Positions 20,556 to 30,720 of a DNA stretch of 64,000 nt are shown here, in pieces. The notes under the pieces were generated by a model. It was not told where the DNA came from. It saw nothing but the letters and a program-made list of their open reading frames with translations, and searched no databases. Each line of letters opens with the position of its first letter. The first letter of the stretch is position 1. The DNA lies in assembly GCA_037576195.1 (NCBI GenBank), contig CM075101.1, positions 27,280,001 through 27,344,000 of the forward strand, in the 5' to 3' direction. The translations under genes were made by a program, and so were the position numbers. This stretch comes from Phytoseiulus persimilis. Its lineage: Eukaryota; Arthropoda; Arachnida; Mesostigmata; Phytoseiidae.

Positions 20556-23500
20556 TCAGTCTATGCAAGTTGCTCTGGATTCCAGAGATTCTTCATCCGC
20601 GTGGCGTGAATGTTCCCGAACCGAGGGCGGCCTACTCGACAGGCTGTTCGTCATCCCCGAAGAGCGACGCGCCAAGACCTGAGAAAACATACGGGGACGA
20701 TTGGTCACTAGAACCCACTCCTCCCTCCATCCCGTCCCTGCTGGCCTGACGGGCCATCTGTGACACCAAAGCCTTCCGCCTGGAATCCTCCAACCGTTTT
20801 TTTCCGCACGCATTATGCTATTGAGGTACCCTATCCCTTCGTTCCAGGCGGCAACAGAGCCTAACATATATCCAAGTAACTCCCTCACCTGCAGGCCTCT
20901 GACTTCGGCTGAACTTACGTTCCGGGCCTCCTGCAGGGCGGAACAATGCGAAACCGTGTGTTCCACATCGTCCGGTACGCCCGGATCGCAGAGAACGCAA
21001 GTTGTTGAGCTAGCTTTCCCGATCCTGACCATGTAGGTTTGAAACTGACCGTGGCCGGTCAGAACCTGCGTGGCTTCATAGGATAGCTCGCCGCCAGGGC
21101 GGTTGAACCACTCACCGAGGTCCGGGATCAAGTGCCTCGTCCATACTCCCGTGAGCGCCTCCTCAGGTCTTACCGAGGTCCACTCCTCTTCCCATATGCG
21201 CATTGTTGCCTCTCGGGCGTGTACGAGGTCGACGTTTTGAGCCACGTAGTGCGAGCGCCGTTCCCCCGCCAGGAGGTCCCGAGGCAGCGTCCGAAAAAGC
21301 ACCAGGAGTGCGTTCGTCGAGACCGTCCGGTATGCCCGGCATACCCTGATAGCCAGTGTCCGCTGGGCCGACCGCAACTTCATCCGGTTATGCCTCGTTC
21401 GCAAAGCCAAGTCGCTCCAAACGGACGCTGCGTTAATGGCCATGCTTCCGCCAGCAGCCTTCGGTTTTCCTCCGAGCACCCTCCGCAACGCGGTAAGATT
21501 CGTCCAAGGTTCAGAGAGACCTGCTGCACCCCGCGGCATATCTTGTTGATATGCGCGCTTCCGGTAAGTGCGGCGTCGAGGACAGTCCCGAGATATTTCG
21601 CAGACTTCTTGATCTCTACGAGGTGTCCGTCCACCACGAGGCCGCCAAAGGCGCTCGTCCGTTTCCGGCCTGACAGGAAGAGGACCTCAGTCTTGGCAGG
21701 CGCGAGCTTCAGATGGTGGGAATTCATCCACTCTACCACCCGTGCACAAGCTTCATTCGCCCTCTCCTTTAGGGTGACCAGATCCCGTGCCGTTACCAGC
21801 AGAGTGAGGTCGTCGGCATAGCCAATCGTCTCTACTACTTCGGGCTGGTTCATTTCCAGAACCCCGTCATAGGCGAGATTCCAGAGAGTCGGTCCGAGGA
21901 TCGATCCCTGGGGGACACCAGCGGTGACCTCGCAGCTTCGTCCACCCGCTTCCAGACAGCGGTTCGCGAGATAATCCGAGAGTAGTCTGCAGAGGTATTG
22001 GGAGAAACCCTTCTCCGTTAAGCTATCCATTATTACCCCCCAGTTGGCCGAGTTGAATGCGTTCTTGACGTCCAGGAGTATGAGAAGTACAAAGTTCCTC
22101 GTCTTCGACGTGCCTTTCTCCCTCTCTGCCCTGGCGCGTTGCGGAACAGCTTCCAGAGCTCCAAGAGTTGACCTGCCCTTCCTGAAGCCATATTGCCTAT
22201 CCGATAGAGCGCTCTCAGTGCCTATTTCGTGCTCGATCCTCTGCAGAATGATGTACTCGAAATTTGGCCCAGAGCGTTAAGGAGGCATATGGGACGAAAT
22301 TTCCCCGTGACCCCTGGCTTTGGTATCAGCGCGAGAAGCGCCCTTTTCCAGATCCCCGGGAATCTACCCTCCTTTAGACACCTATTGAAGAGCTTCCTAA
22401 TCTTACCCCCACCCCCGGTGACCAGCATCTTGGCCACCGACGGTGGAATCCCGTCGGGTCCGGGCGCCTTACCGCCGGCGAGGCGCTCCATAGCCCAGGT
22501 CAGCTAATCGTCCGAAACCTCCGAGACGTCTTCGTCGTCGACCTGGAACGAGCGAGGGGGACTTGCGACCTGGGTTGGCAAAAGTTCGCGGACGGTGGAG
22601 TCCAGGATGTCCGGGGGGATCGCAGGGGGCCTCTTGCGAAGCTTCCCCATGACCACCCGGTAGGGCAGCCCCCAAACATCTTTGTCAACCGCCCCGATCA
22701 GTTCCTTCCATTTGTCCCTTTTCGCTTTCCGAATCAGTCCACGGAGGCTCTCGGCGGCGCGTTTGTAACGCTCGACTTCGGGCGGTGGCCGCAGGCTCTG
22801 TTCGTTCTCGTCCGCCAAGCCGTTGCGCCGTCTCTCTCGTTTCCGAAAGCCGTACGCTCTGGTCATGGCTCTGTTGAGTCGGTTGCAGGTTACCCGGGTG
22901 GCCGCGATCTGCTCTGTCCACCAGAACTTGGGTTTCTGAGCTCCCGTGTACGGTCCCGAGCTCGGGCCAGATTTCCGACAGGCCGTTTCCATTATGCTTA
23001 TTAAGGAGGTCGTCGGCGGTCGCCGTATCCTCGCCCAGACTCTCGCATCCCTCGGCAAGTGAGGCACGGAGGACGGTTCTGTCCAACCTCCGCAGTTGCC
23101 ACGTCTTGCGCTGGACTACTGGTGCACGAATTTCGTCAGCCAGAGAAACCTCGAAGCAGAGGTACCTGTGATCGCTCTGACTGTCTTCCTCCAGGACCCT
23201 CCAGCTAGAGACCACGCCGATCATCTCTTCTGAAACAAAAGTGAGATCGAGGTAGGATTCCTGCAGCTGGCCGCCTCTTGCTCTTCTGAACGTGGGCTCG
23301 ACACCGTCGTTCAAGAGGCTTAGCTGTTTTTGTGCCGTCCATTCCAGGACCTCTCGTCCTCGTTGGTCTTCCCGCCAGCTGCCCCCGGTGGGTGAAGCCG
23401 CGTGAAGTCTCCTGTAATTGAGAAGGGCCCCCTGCCTATCCCGTTGATCGCGTCCCCAACCCCCTCGAGGAAACCCCTGAATTCCTCCACCGTCTTGTTC

Positions 23501-23784
23501 GGTGAGAAGTAGACGCTGAGAAAAGTGCCCACTCCGTCTACCTGAACCCAGCTGAAGCCCGCCCCGGTCCCAGAGCTTCGGACGGCTCGCTGAGGTCCCC
23601 TATACCACACAGCAGTATTCGCCTCCGCGTCGACTATCCAATCAATCGTCGCTCGGGCCCGGGCACGGTTTGGCTTCGACATCAGGCACAGGTCAATAGC
23701 CTGCGCCCGAATGGTGTCGTCTAGCACATCGTGCGCCGTACGGTTCCGGTTCAGATTGATCTGTAGTACTTTTAGCTTTGGCAT
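20556..23784 (-). pseudogene. LINE ORF2: endonuclease and reverse transcriptase, broken
   Basis: It begins at ATG 23784 (MPKLKVLQINLNRNR), two bases after the gag stop, as in re-initiating R1-type elements. The endonuclease reads to the ITGDF-type motif near 23404, where the frame shifts. A second shift is near 23000. A TAG at 22504-22506 interrupts just before the RT segment GGKAPGPDGIP. A third shift is near 22265. The core 22260-21480 has FRKGRST, LLDVKNAFN, GVPQGSILGP and YADDL. A fourth shift is near 21480. The final frame (21539-20556) holds the thumb-like RVCRAYRTVSTNAL segment and a CVLC-x-H-x-C finger. It encodes no functional protein. Confidence 0.85.
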
Positions 23785-23786
23785 CA

Positions 23787-24148
23787 CTACTGAGGGTTGG
23801 GTTCGCCTGCTCCAGCGCCGGAACCGATCTGGATCCAGTCGCCTTGGTCGACTTCGGCTCGGACAGTGACCTTGGACTTCTTCTTCTTTTGCCCCTTCGG
23901 AGGTGCCGCCTCTCGATTTCCGTCGCTCTTCTTGGATTTGAGGAGGTCCACAAGTGCCGCCTTGTACACGGGGCACGCCGTGCTTTGAGCGCGGTGGCCA
24001 TCCGCGTTGCACACGACGCACCTTACTACGTCGGAGCTGCATCCGCGGACCTTGTGCTCCGGCGAACCACACCTGTGACATGCCTGGGACAGGACCTCCT
24101 CTTCCTTGCATTCCGCCACGGAGTGGAACATCACTTCAGCCCAGCAAC
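23787..24148 (-). pseudogene. LINE ORF1 (gag) C-terminal remnant with zinc knuckles
   Basis: About 115 codons contain two CCHC-type knuckles, CHRCGSPEHKVRGC and CVVCNADGHRAQSTAC. They are followed by a lysine-rich stretch (KGQKKKKSK) and an acidic/glycine tail. In R1-clade gag proteins such knuckles are C-terminal and bind nucleic acid. The N-terminal part of gag is missing: the frame abuts the repeat at 24151. Confidence 0.75.
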
Positions 24149-24150
24149 TT

Positions 24151-24405
24151 TTCTGTTTTCCGGCTGAACCTCTCAGCCAGCCCTCAGGAGTGTCCCGGAA
24201 TCACATTAAGTATTGCTTCAGTAACACTCCCTATCGCCTCGCAAATCCCATTGCGGGCGGTGGGCTTGGGTCTTAAGATGGTTCAGGTTCAATTCTGATA
24301 TAAATTAAATCCTCTTTTTACCACATAAAAAATTTCTGTCCCGCGATTGCTAGCTTAGCGTGGCACCCAGTGTTGCTTTATGCCACCCGGCCAGCGAGCG
24401 GGGGC
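24151..24405 (-). repeat. Dispersed repeat with tRNA-like head, copy 2 (degenerate)
   Basis: It matches 18917-19177, including the conserved central GGCGATAGGGAGTG segment on the minus strand. The B-box and one acceptor arm have been lost by a deletion of about 20 bp at 24341, so it could not be transcribed by Pol III as a tRNA-like unit. It abuts the gag remnant. Confidence 0.7.
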
Positions 24406-24690
24406 CCCAGCAACTAAGGTGCACAAGATCGCCCTTTGCGGACCCGCAAAAGTAGGTGTACTTCTACTGACCTGACAGAACCGGGAGGAAGCTTTCCAAA
24501 GCCGGCTTTCTTGAACTGCGACTTTTCTTCCAATTTACGCTGCCTACGGTGCCGGATTTTGATCGTCTTTGTGTCAGAGGAGTAAGACTCAAGACGAGTC
24601 TTCGATCTGTACCCACAAGAGCGCTATAATTGTTCACCAAGGGAGCTCGGAAAGAACACGTCCGTCTCCTGCGAAGATTCGATGCCACTT
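24406..24690. other. Insertion 5' end, unassigned
   Basis: This sequence lies between the tRNA-like repeat and the right target-site copy and has no recognisable content. It is either LINE 5' UTR or host DNA carried with it. Confidence 0.4.
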
Positions 24691-24707
24691 TTAATTTGTC
24701 AGACTCT
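24691..24707. repeat. Target-site duplication, right
   Basis: The 17 bp TTAATTTGT-CAGACTCT pair with 20366-20382. HAD-unit homology resumes directly after it. Confidence 0.8.
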
Positions 24708-24940
24708 GAGGAACGGAAAGATGGCGCTGTCGATTCCGCGAGAAACTCTCCCCTTGCCACGTTTGGTTCGGGAGTAGCACAACCTATCCTACAACACGAG
24801 CGAAATCGAGAGGACGATGTTCAACGAGCTGTCGGGCTGAGAAACCGACTGTTAAACAAAGATTCGCACTGTATCTTGCTGAACGGGCGTAGAAAACTAC
24901 AAGGGAGACACGAGGAACTTCGATTTGTAAAGTAAAAGTT

Positions 24941-24946
24941 TTTATT
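24941..24946 (-). terminator. Polyadenylation signal AATAAA, HAD copy 4
   Basis: AATAAA on the minus strand, 36 bp after the HAD stop. It lies on the gene side of the LINE insertion, so 3'-end formation is probably unaffected. Confidence 0.7.
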
Positions 24947-24981
24947 AACAAGTGATTAAACAACAGAACGACGCCAATATC

Positions 24982-26484
24982 TCATGCCTCCGAGATCATG
25001 CTCTCGGCCCTAAGCTTCGCGGAAGCCGAAGCCGATGTAGGGCTCAGCTCACGGTGCCTCTTCTGAGCCGGCATCCTGACCGACGGTTCCGACGTTGGGA
25101 GCGATGAGAACGCCGGTAAACCGAACCATTCTGGCTTGAAATCAAGAAGAGACTTCAAACAAACGGTGGGCTCCTTGCGCTGCTCATCGGTGACAACGTT
25201 CGGATCTGGGATCATCACGACCTGCATTCCTGCTGCCAGACCCGCGCGAACCCCGTTGGGAGCGTCCTCGAAAACAAGACATTTTTCAGGATTTGGAGGT
25301 GGAGTGAATCTTCTCGCCGCAACCAAAAATACGTCGGGAGCTGGTTTGCCGGCAAGAACTTCAGGATCGTCAGTTCCGCTGACGACGTGGTTGAACCAGC
25401 TCTCTAGATCCTTGTGGTGCGTGAATTTCAAGTCGACCGAGGCCAAATTGCTGCTGGTCCCGACAGCAGCGGGGATACCATTTTTCTGAAGGTGATGAAT
25501 GAGCTCCTTGGCGCCGGGAAGGAGCACGCTGTTCAGGAACATTGAGTGACTGATGACGTCCATGCGATCGAGGAACTCTTGCGGAGTGATGGGAAGTCCA
25601 GCATCTTCGACGATGATCTTCGAGTAGTCTTGGCGTGTTCTGCCGATGATCTTCCGACACAGCTCCAAGGTATGCCGCTTACCGAATTGCTGGAGAACTC
25701 CGTCGATTGACTTGAAATAAACTTTCTCTGTATCGAATATGGTGCCGTCGAGATCGAAAATGCAGTGCGTGACTGGTTTGAATAGAGGAGTTTCCTCTTC
25801 GAAGGGCGGAAGACCGAAGAGTTCGGGTTTGAAGTCCTCCAACGAGTTCAAGCATACGGTGGGCTCTGTGCGCTGCTCTTCAGTGACCACTTTTGGATCG
25901 GGAATCATGACGACCTGCATTCCAGCCGACAGCCCCGCGCGGACTCCATTGGGAGCGTCCTCGAAAACGAGACACATCCCAGGTTCGGGAGCGGGACTGA
26001 ATCGTCTTGCGGCAACCAGAAACACATCGGGAGCTGGTTTGCCCTTGAGGACTTCGGGGTCATCCGTTCCGCTGACAATGTGACTGAAGCAGGCTTCCAG
26101 ATCCTTGTGATAAGTAAACTTCAAGTCCACGGAGGCCATGTTGCTGCTAGTTCCTACGGCTGCCGGGATTCCATGTTTCTGGAGATGGAGAATGAGTTTC
26201 TTGGCTCCAGGAAGGAGAACGCTGTTCAGGAACATCGAGTGGCTGATGACGTCCATGCGATCGAGGAACTCTTGAGGAGTGATGGGAAGTCCAGCATCTT
26301 CGACGATGATCCTAGAGTAGTCCTGGCGAGTCCTACCGATGATTTTACGGCACAGCTCTAGACTGTGTTGCTTCCCGAACTGGCGGAGAACTCCATCGAT
26401 GGACTTGAAGTAGACTTTCTCCGTATCGAATATGGTACCATCGAGGTCGAAGATGCAATGGGTGACAGTTCTGAAAGCCATCAT
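24982..26484 (-). CDS. Two-domain HAD phosphatase, pseudouridine-5'-phosphatase-like (copy 4, inverted)
   Basis: This encodes 500 residues with the same architecture and complete HAD motifs in both domains. It is the most diverged copy: domain 2 has R326K, H335N, S394T, A396P and S401K relative to copy 1, while domain 1 is unchanged. R326K is shared with copy 3, suggesting common descent or gene conversion. Only about 150 bp of the shared upstream region is present (26485-26637), so its expression may differ. The LINE insertion lies 275 bp beyond its stop and does not interrupt the coding sequence. Confidence 0.9.
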   Translation of the reverse strand: MMAFRTVTHCIFDLDGTIFDTEKVYFKSIDGVLRQFGKQHSLELCRKIIGRTRQDYSRIIVEDAGLPITPQEFLDRMDVISHSMFLNSVLLPGAKKLILHLQKHGIPAAVGTSSNMASVDLKFTYHKDLEACFSHIVSGTDDPEVLKGKPAPDVFLVAARRFSPAPEPGMCLVFEDAPNGVRAGLSAGMQVVMIPDPKVVTEEQRTEPTVCLNSLEDFKPELFGLPPFEEETPLFKPVTHCIFDLDGTIFDTEKVYFKSIDGVLQQFGKRHTLELCRKIIGRTRQDYSKIIVEDAGLPITPQEFLDRMDVISHSMFLNSVLLPGAKELIHHLQKNGIPAAVGTSSNLASVDLKFTHHKDLESWFNHVVSGTDDPEVLAGKPAPDVFLVAARRFTPPPNPEKCLVFEDAPNGVRAGLAAGMQVVMIPDPNVVTDEQRKEPTVCLKSLLDFKPEWFGLPAFSSLPTSEPSVRMPAQKRHRELSPTSASASAKLRAESMISEA

Positions 26485-26637
26485 GAAGTTGGGGTTTGAG
26501 AAGTTTGAAGATGCTCGGCCTCAAGCTGAGAGTTGCAAGACTCTTGGAGGTTGTTGCGTCTGTGCTTCTGGAGGGCCCTGGCCCTGTTTTTAAGCTACGA
26601 CTCGAGAGATCTCCCCCATTCGGAGAGGGCGCTGGCT

Positions 26638-27451
26638 AGTTCGAGGATGGGAGCGTCCCGATCGCGGAAACTGTCTCGGGGTATGCTAGATCATTTGCTC
26701 ATCTGACTTTTTCAACCCTCTCGCGTGATGTTTTCATCAAGCTGATGAGCCGGAGTTGGTCGACCTCGAGATTAGCGATCTGCTCATGATCGATGTGGGT
26801 AGTTCGAAAGCATTCCGTCGGGTCGAGATTGGGTTCAATCCCCTCTTGATGCACTAAAATCTGCTGATCTGTTCCGAAACAGGCGGTTACGGCTATGATT
26901 GGATTCCGAAGATCATTGAGTCGAATAACATTCCTGATGCGAATAACATTTGAATCGTGGCTGACTACATTCCCAAGTCTCGTATAACTCCACTGAGAAG
27001 ATCAGCGTCCGAAAATTGATAATGATGGCTGGGCTCGATCCGGCTCGGAGACCTCCATACTCATCGGACTGGTATATTTCGGTTGGCCTTCATGGAATAG
27101 AAAGGATCAGTATTCGGTGTACTCTATTCAGAGAAATTCTCGCAGTCAGTTCTTCCTTTTGAGCGCACACGATCTCGAGCCTGACAAACAGTGCTAACCT
27201 TGGAACTCGGTCATTCCGGAAGTGATGCGTCCGAGAGCAAGTTAGCTTCACAACGCGATTGCCTGATCCTAATCACCTCTCAATCGAGACGAACTCTACC
27301 CTTGGAAAAATACAATTGACAGCAAGTCTTTCCTCCAGTCTGGCTGGTGATTTCCTCATGTTGAAGGAAGTTTCGAACCCTGGATACACACAATCAGGGT
27401 AGTGGCCTGTGGTCGTTTCCCTAGGGGAATCGATCATCAGTGAGAACAGGT
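26638..27451. other. Unassigned spacer between the HAD and membrane-protein arrays
   Basis: No ORF, repeat or signal that I can support. Confidence 0.4.
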
Positions 27452-27664
27452 TCAGACTTGAACCAAAGCGAAAACAAATCGGGTCCTATTGGGTTCCCAG
27501 GTGAGAGTTGGGTTAGGCTTGATGGATATCCGGGAAGACGGCGAAAGGTCCGGCCGACGCAGGAAATTAATCAGGTCATTGAGCGAGTAAGGTAAGCTCC
27601 TCACGTGGATTGGACCCGGACATTTCGGCGCGAACATTTTCGTCCAGATGCAGATGAAGCTTCC
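27452..27664 (-). pseudogene. Possible last exon of a fifth membrane-family copy
   Basis: Behind an AG at 27665-27666 (minus strand) the frame reads SFICIWTK and then a segment HVRSLPYSLNDLINFL. This parallels the last exons of copies A-D, where C-[IV]-W-T-K is followed by an L-R-S-H-M-x-x-Y-L-x-T-F-L-type helix. The rest of that copy is not clear. Confidence 0.35.
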
Positions 27665-30600
27665 CTGACTCATCCGAACAATTGAGATGGTATGATTCTG
27701 TGGCTTTTGATGCTTTCTTGCGGTGCATTTGATCATATAGCTTTCGAGTAAAGTTCCCGTTAGATCCTGTTCGAAGAGATAGCAAACGTCCCTTGAATCG
27801 CTCACATCGACAGTTTTTCGGTCTCGAGTGTGTAGGTCTCGACGGTGCAGAGTCGGCACCTAAACATTTTCACACATTATAAGGGTGTGAGAGAATGCAT
27901 TGAAGCATGAGCTCCCGGTGTGAAGGTTGACGTAAGCTGAGAGAACAGTGTTGAACACGGGACGAATTCGCGAAGTTTCCGCAATTATCACTCGTCAACA
28001 AGTAGACCCTCAGCCCACTCCCATTGGCAATCGCCCAGTCGTCGTCTAGATCGTCTTGGCCATTCCAACGGATTATTCCTCGGGAAATGAGATCCCTCTA
28101 ACTGTGCCGCAACGCAAACTATGTATGAAAGCTCTGGCGATCTCATTCACCGCGAGGAAGCATCGATAGCCACTGAAAAGTTCCGTATCAATTGTCCGGA
28201 TGACTTATGGGAGCTGCATCTGGATCCGCGCCGAAATGGCCTGCGCAAAAATGTTTGTTGCGACAAGTTAAGGCCAAAATGACTGCGCCAACGTGCCCGC
28301 ACGGGAGTGTGGTCGGAACACTTTCCGGGCTTTTTGATCACCTGGTATGAATAGGTTTCATGGATTCCTGTATACATTGGATTTCTAAGCTTCCCTTGAG
28401 GTCCAGAGGTTCCGTTTCGAGGAGTGGGAAGTATCCGATCCCAGCGCTCGAGACGTATCTACCCCGAATCGAAGCTCGTTCGGATGACCGCATCGAACAG
28501 CTTCCTTGCTCGAAAGCTCAAGAATATCTTGTCTCCGATTGCACAAGACAAAGACCGCAGCTGCCATGTTCACAAGGATGAGGATACACATAAGATACCG
28601 TTCATATGAAATTCTCACTTTCTTGTGGGAGCCTTTTCAGCGCACCATGAGTGGAGAAGCCGGCAGCCGACGTTCGGGGAACATCTTGGAGGACCTCAAG
28701 GTCACGAGTAAAAAATCGTGTTACGAGTTGGGGTATGAGTGCTGGGTTTGTCCTTCCGAGTGTTCGCATGATCTTCGCCAGAGAATGGTCATGGAGGTAT
28801 GGATTCTTGGCCGAAATTCGCGGCCAAAAGATCGGCCCAGCTCCTGGCTCAAGTATCGTTCCATGCACCGAGAAAAATACGTGTCGGCCGGCATTATCAT
28901 TATTTGTATTCATCTTCCGAGGATTCTCCCATCTGAATCACTGGCATTTCTGTGAGAATCAGTAGAGTAATGATTCATTGGAAAAACTATTCGGATTGGA
29001 TACGATCACGCAAGTGTACTACGACAGTCGGTCAGGGGTACATCTCTCCTCCCGGGGAACACTAATTCTTCTATACTCATGACAAAGAGATGATTTTTCG
29101 CCAGAGTCCCTGGTGATGACTCAGGTGTATGGCTTCGAAGGAAGTTTTCGAGAATCAAGAATAGAGGCTCACTTATCAAGGAACATACATTTTACAGCAC
29201 GGTGAGGTCCACAGCGAGTTGCGGAATCACAGAAAAGATGGTTGGGGATCCATAAGTGCACTACTCACTTCGAACAAAGCACTTCGGCTTCGAATGAGAC
29301 GAGTCGGTCGACAGGTTGCTTTGACTCCGCCTCAAAAAGGTAAAAAAATGTGGTCTTGAGCGACGAAAGATCTCGATGGGCCAAGTATATTCGGCCGTCA
29401 GATCTGCCTTGGGATACATGGGAAGTTTCCGCACTCGAGTCCTCTAGAAGGTCAAATTCTTGAGGAAACTGACCATTTCCAGTCTGGAATGTGTTCTCCC
29501 ACCTTTGTGCGTCCCTCAAAGAAACTCGGTTGACGACTGCTATTCGAAGCATTTCTGGACGAAGTTGACGAACACGTCCGTTTCCTTGCTCCCGCTTTTG
29601 AACAACGTTACAAAATTAATGCGTTTCAACTTGATTGGACTCCCTCGTAAGACAGTTCGTACAAGCCCGACGTAGTGTTCATGCAGCTGACTCAAGTTCC
29701 GGCTCGCCCGCAAGTCGATAGAATGGGAGCGTCTTGATTGGTCGATTCCTTGTCCGATGATGCGAGCAGTTTGAACTGAACCGTTAAGCCCCAGTGAAGC
29801 ACGAAGCCCGCCACGGCCACTATTAAGTATGAGACTATCCACCAACACAAGTGGGGCCTCGAAAACCTTGAGTCAGAAGGGGCAGCGAACTCCATAAAGA
29901 TCTAATCTCCTGGCTAGGAGGTGTGGATGTGCGGATCAATTCTGATGCCTGAGCGTTTGGCTGAAGCGATGCGAACGGTATTGAGTGTTCGCTTCGGGTG
30001 CTCAGTCGGTTGAACAGTCGGTGAATAATACTTCCACGCCTTCCGGTTCGGTACTTAGAAGACGCACTTGAATCTTTGTCTTGGATACCCACTTTCCATG
30101 CTGAATGAGCCGGCGCCGGTTTCGTTGTCGACCGGAGATATACTTGGACACCGGATGAGTATCGGAATACGCATCGTCACAATTCGAGTTCCAATTCAAT
30201 TACGTTTGGATCTCTGTGCCTATTGAAATAAAATTGGACGAGGATACGGGTTCTTGAACGAATGGATGACTGACTCTCTTCCTGAAATCGCTTTCTTTCG
30301 GAACAGACCAACGCACCGTCAGTGAGCAGTTCTGAGTTCTGATAACCTCGCGAGATGAAGCCGTGCATAATTGGAGCCCGGTAACCCCCGCAAAAATCAT
30401 ATATCACGATCCACCCATGCATGCAAGGGCATACATTCACCGGACGTCTTGGGATTTCGTGAAAAAAATTCGAGTTCAGTTTGTGAAATCGTCGTCCGAA
30501 TAGAATGGGAAAAAAGTTCACGGGAAATGCTTCTCTCTTTCTTCCTCCCTTTCGTCAACCGGCAAGAGGCGAGAGGTAGCTTCCCTCAGGCAAAGACCGC

Positions 30601-30720
30601 GCCGGAGTTTGAGTGGGAAAACGAGATACATTGATGTGATACTTCGAATAGCCGAGTCGTGCACGCGAATGACCGGAGCCGCCTTTTGTGTTCGAGTCCC
30701 AGTTTGCTTGAGAACTTGAC
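27665..30720. other. Probable remnant of a fifth membrane-family copy; otherwise unassigned
   Basis: On the minus strand near 28760-28880 a segment KIMRTLGRTNP resembles a block in copy C (SRMSEALGRPC, about 48030-48109). Near 29780-29880 there is a hydrophobic stretch WWIVSYLIVAVAGFVLHW that could be the membrane segment. I could not join these with credible splice sites. Confidence 0.25.

Larger units (their letters stand above)
20383..24690 (-). mobile_element. R1-clade non-LTR retrotransposon insertion, decayed
   Basis: A 4308-bp insertion in the inverted HAD unit. On the minus strand it starts beside the right target-site copy and ends in a short poly(A) (T-run 20382-20390) beside the left copy. 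It holds a gag zinc-knuckle remnant, an apurinic-type endonuclease, a reverse transcriptase with the YADD motif and a C-terminal CCHC finger, in the order typical of the R1 clade. Four frameshifts and a nonsense codon inactivate it. The first 540 bp (24150-24690) are not typical LINE sequence and include the tRNA-like repeat, so the mobilised unit was probably chimeric. Confidence 0.85.
19397..26637 (-). repeat. Inverted duplication unit U4 (interrupted)
   Basis: Read on the minus strand this contains, in order, the proximal HAD upstream region, the HAD gene, the 3' UTR, a 15-bp array (20125-19920), the core, a second array (19670-19495) and part of the spacer down to about 19397. The order matches U1, but the head LINE fragment is missing. 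It is split at 20383-24690 by a retrotransposon. Confidence 0.8.

Noticed and set aside
20556-21539. An intact 327-codon protein gene
   Set aside because: It is the C-terminal part of the frameshifted LINE ORF2 (RT thumb and CCHC finger).
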